Assembly: GCA_039024295.1 (NCBI GenBank)
Contig: JBCDIQ010000110.1
Location: 1 to 14,924 of the forward strand
DNA: 14,924 nt
Reading direction: 5' to 3'
Source of the DNA: JBCDIQ01 sp039024295
Lineage (GTDB): Bacteria > Bacteroidota > Bacteroidia > J057
Part shown: positions 14,753-14,924 of the stretch, piece by piece
Position numbering within the stretch: the stretch's first letter is position 1
How the letters are laid out: the number at the start of each line of letters is the position of its first letter
Translations under genes and position numbers: made by a program
Notes under the pieces: generated by a model
What the model was told of the DNA's origin: nothing
What the model saw: the letters and a program-made list of their open reading frames with translations, nothing else
Database searches by the model: none

Positions 14753-14830
14753 GGGATTTTTCGTGCAAGATAGGGAAGAATTGGGGAAGGAGGATTTCTA
14801 GATTCAAAAACAAACCAAAAAGCACCCTAA
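14753..14830 (-). promoter_or_regulatory. Upstream region of the ABC importer operon
   Basis: This 78-bp spacer should contain the operon promoter unless transcription enters from the gene to the right. On the - strand it starts with a T/G-rich run (TTTTTGGTTTGTTTTTG) and then TAGAAATC, a poor match to TAnnTTTG. No riboswitch-like structure, including the conserved TPP-riboswitch segments, was recognised. Confidence 0.3.
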
Positions 14831-14924
14831 TTACTTCTGAACCAATTGTCCAACATTATCCTCTAATTCCGGTAAGTGGGTCTGAATAATTTCCCAAACT
14901 TCTTCGGCATCCACTCCAAAATAC
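14831..14924 (-). CDS. C-terminal fragment of an unrecognised protein
   Basis: The last 30 codons of a gene entering from the right edge end at TAA (14833-14831). The readable tail begins YFGVDAEEVWEIIQTHLPE and ends VGQLVQK. It is acidic, helix-forming and free of low-complexity sequence, which supports real coding. It reads in the same direction as the ABC operon and its stop lies 78 bp before the binding-protein ATG, so it could be an upstream operon member. The fragment is too short to assign a family. Confidence 0.6.
   Translation of the reverse strand, partial: YFGVDAEEVWEIIQTHLPELEDNVGQLVQK

Noticed and set aside
14153..14773. A 206-codon open frame on the + strand
   Set aside because: It lies fully antisense to the YnjB-like receptor gene, has no recognisable domain and reads as a low-quality translation of the opposite strand.
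14753..14924. TPP riboswitch upstream of a possible thiamine-type importer
   Set aside because: The conserved CUGAGA and the ACC/GAACCUGAUC-like segments are absent on either strand, so thiamine as substrate has no regulatory support here.
1..14924. CRISPR array, tRNA, rRNA, transposase or phage genes
   Set aside because: No regularly spaced direct repeats of array type, no recognisable cloverleaf or rRNA segment, and no transposase or phage domain was found on either strand.

Overview
The window looks like a chromosomal segment from a member of the Bacteroidota, perhaps a Saprospira/Lewinella-like or Cytophaga-like lineage; the exact group cannot be fixed from sequence alone. The evidence is two secreted proteins with type IX secretion (T9SS) C-terminal sorting domains, a DUF7619-type domain typical of this phylum's giant secreted proteins, a TAnnTTTG-type promoter element, and starts that mostly lack a strong Shine-Dalgarno.

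Left end (1-2306, + strand): the end of a respiratory complex I operon, nuoK then nuoL, both intact with their proton-channel residues. The usual nuoM and nuoN do not follow. The next gene points the other way, so the operon is broken or rearranged here.

2348-3423 (- strand): a small four-helix membrane protein of unknown function, preceded by a membrane-anchored CHAP-domain amidase/peptidase whose start must be non-ATG.

3668-10107 (+ strand): a secreted Asp-box protein with a T9SS tail; a 1327-residue secreted protein with fourteen FG-GAP/VCBS-like calcium-binding repeats (possibly two seven-bladed propellers), an SdrD-B-like module, a DUF7619 domain, an Ig-like module and a T9SS tail; then, 25 bp on, an exported thioredoxin-fold protein with a CRPC active site and C-terminal TPR-like helices. 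The propeller part is clearly more AT-rich than the tail of the same gene.

10127-14752 (- strand): a tightly packed ABC importer operon of the YnjBCD type. In transcription order it has a lipoprotein substrate-binding protein, two permeases, an ATPase and a radical SAM enzyme. The permeases overlap by 4 bp (ATGA), the ATPase start overlaps the permease stop (TGATG), and the radical SAM gene follows after 9 bp. The spacer between binding protein and first permease holds a GC-rich hairpin and a five-unit heptamer repeat that runs into the permease start codon. The substrate and the role of the radical SAM enzyme are unknown. This operon is the best candidate for an undescribed system in the window.

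Right end: the last 30 codons of an unrecognised gene on the - strand, about 80 bp upstream of the ABC operon. No tRNA, rRNA, CRISPR array, insertion sequence or phage gene was seen.
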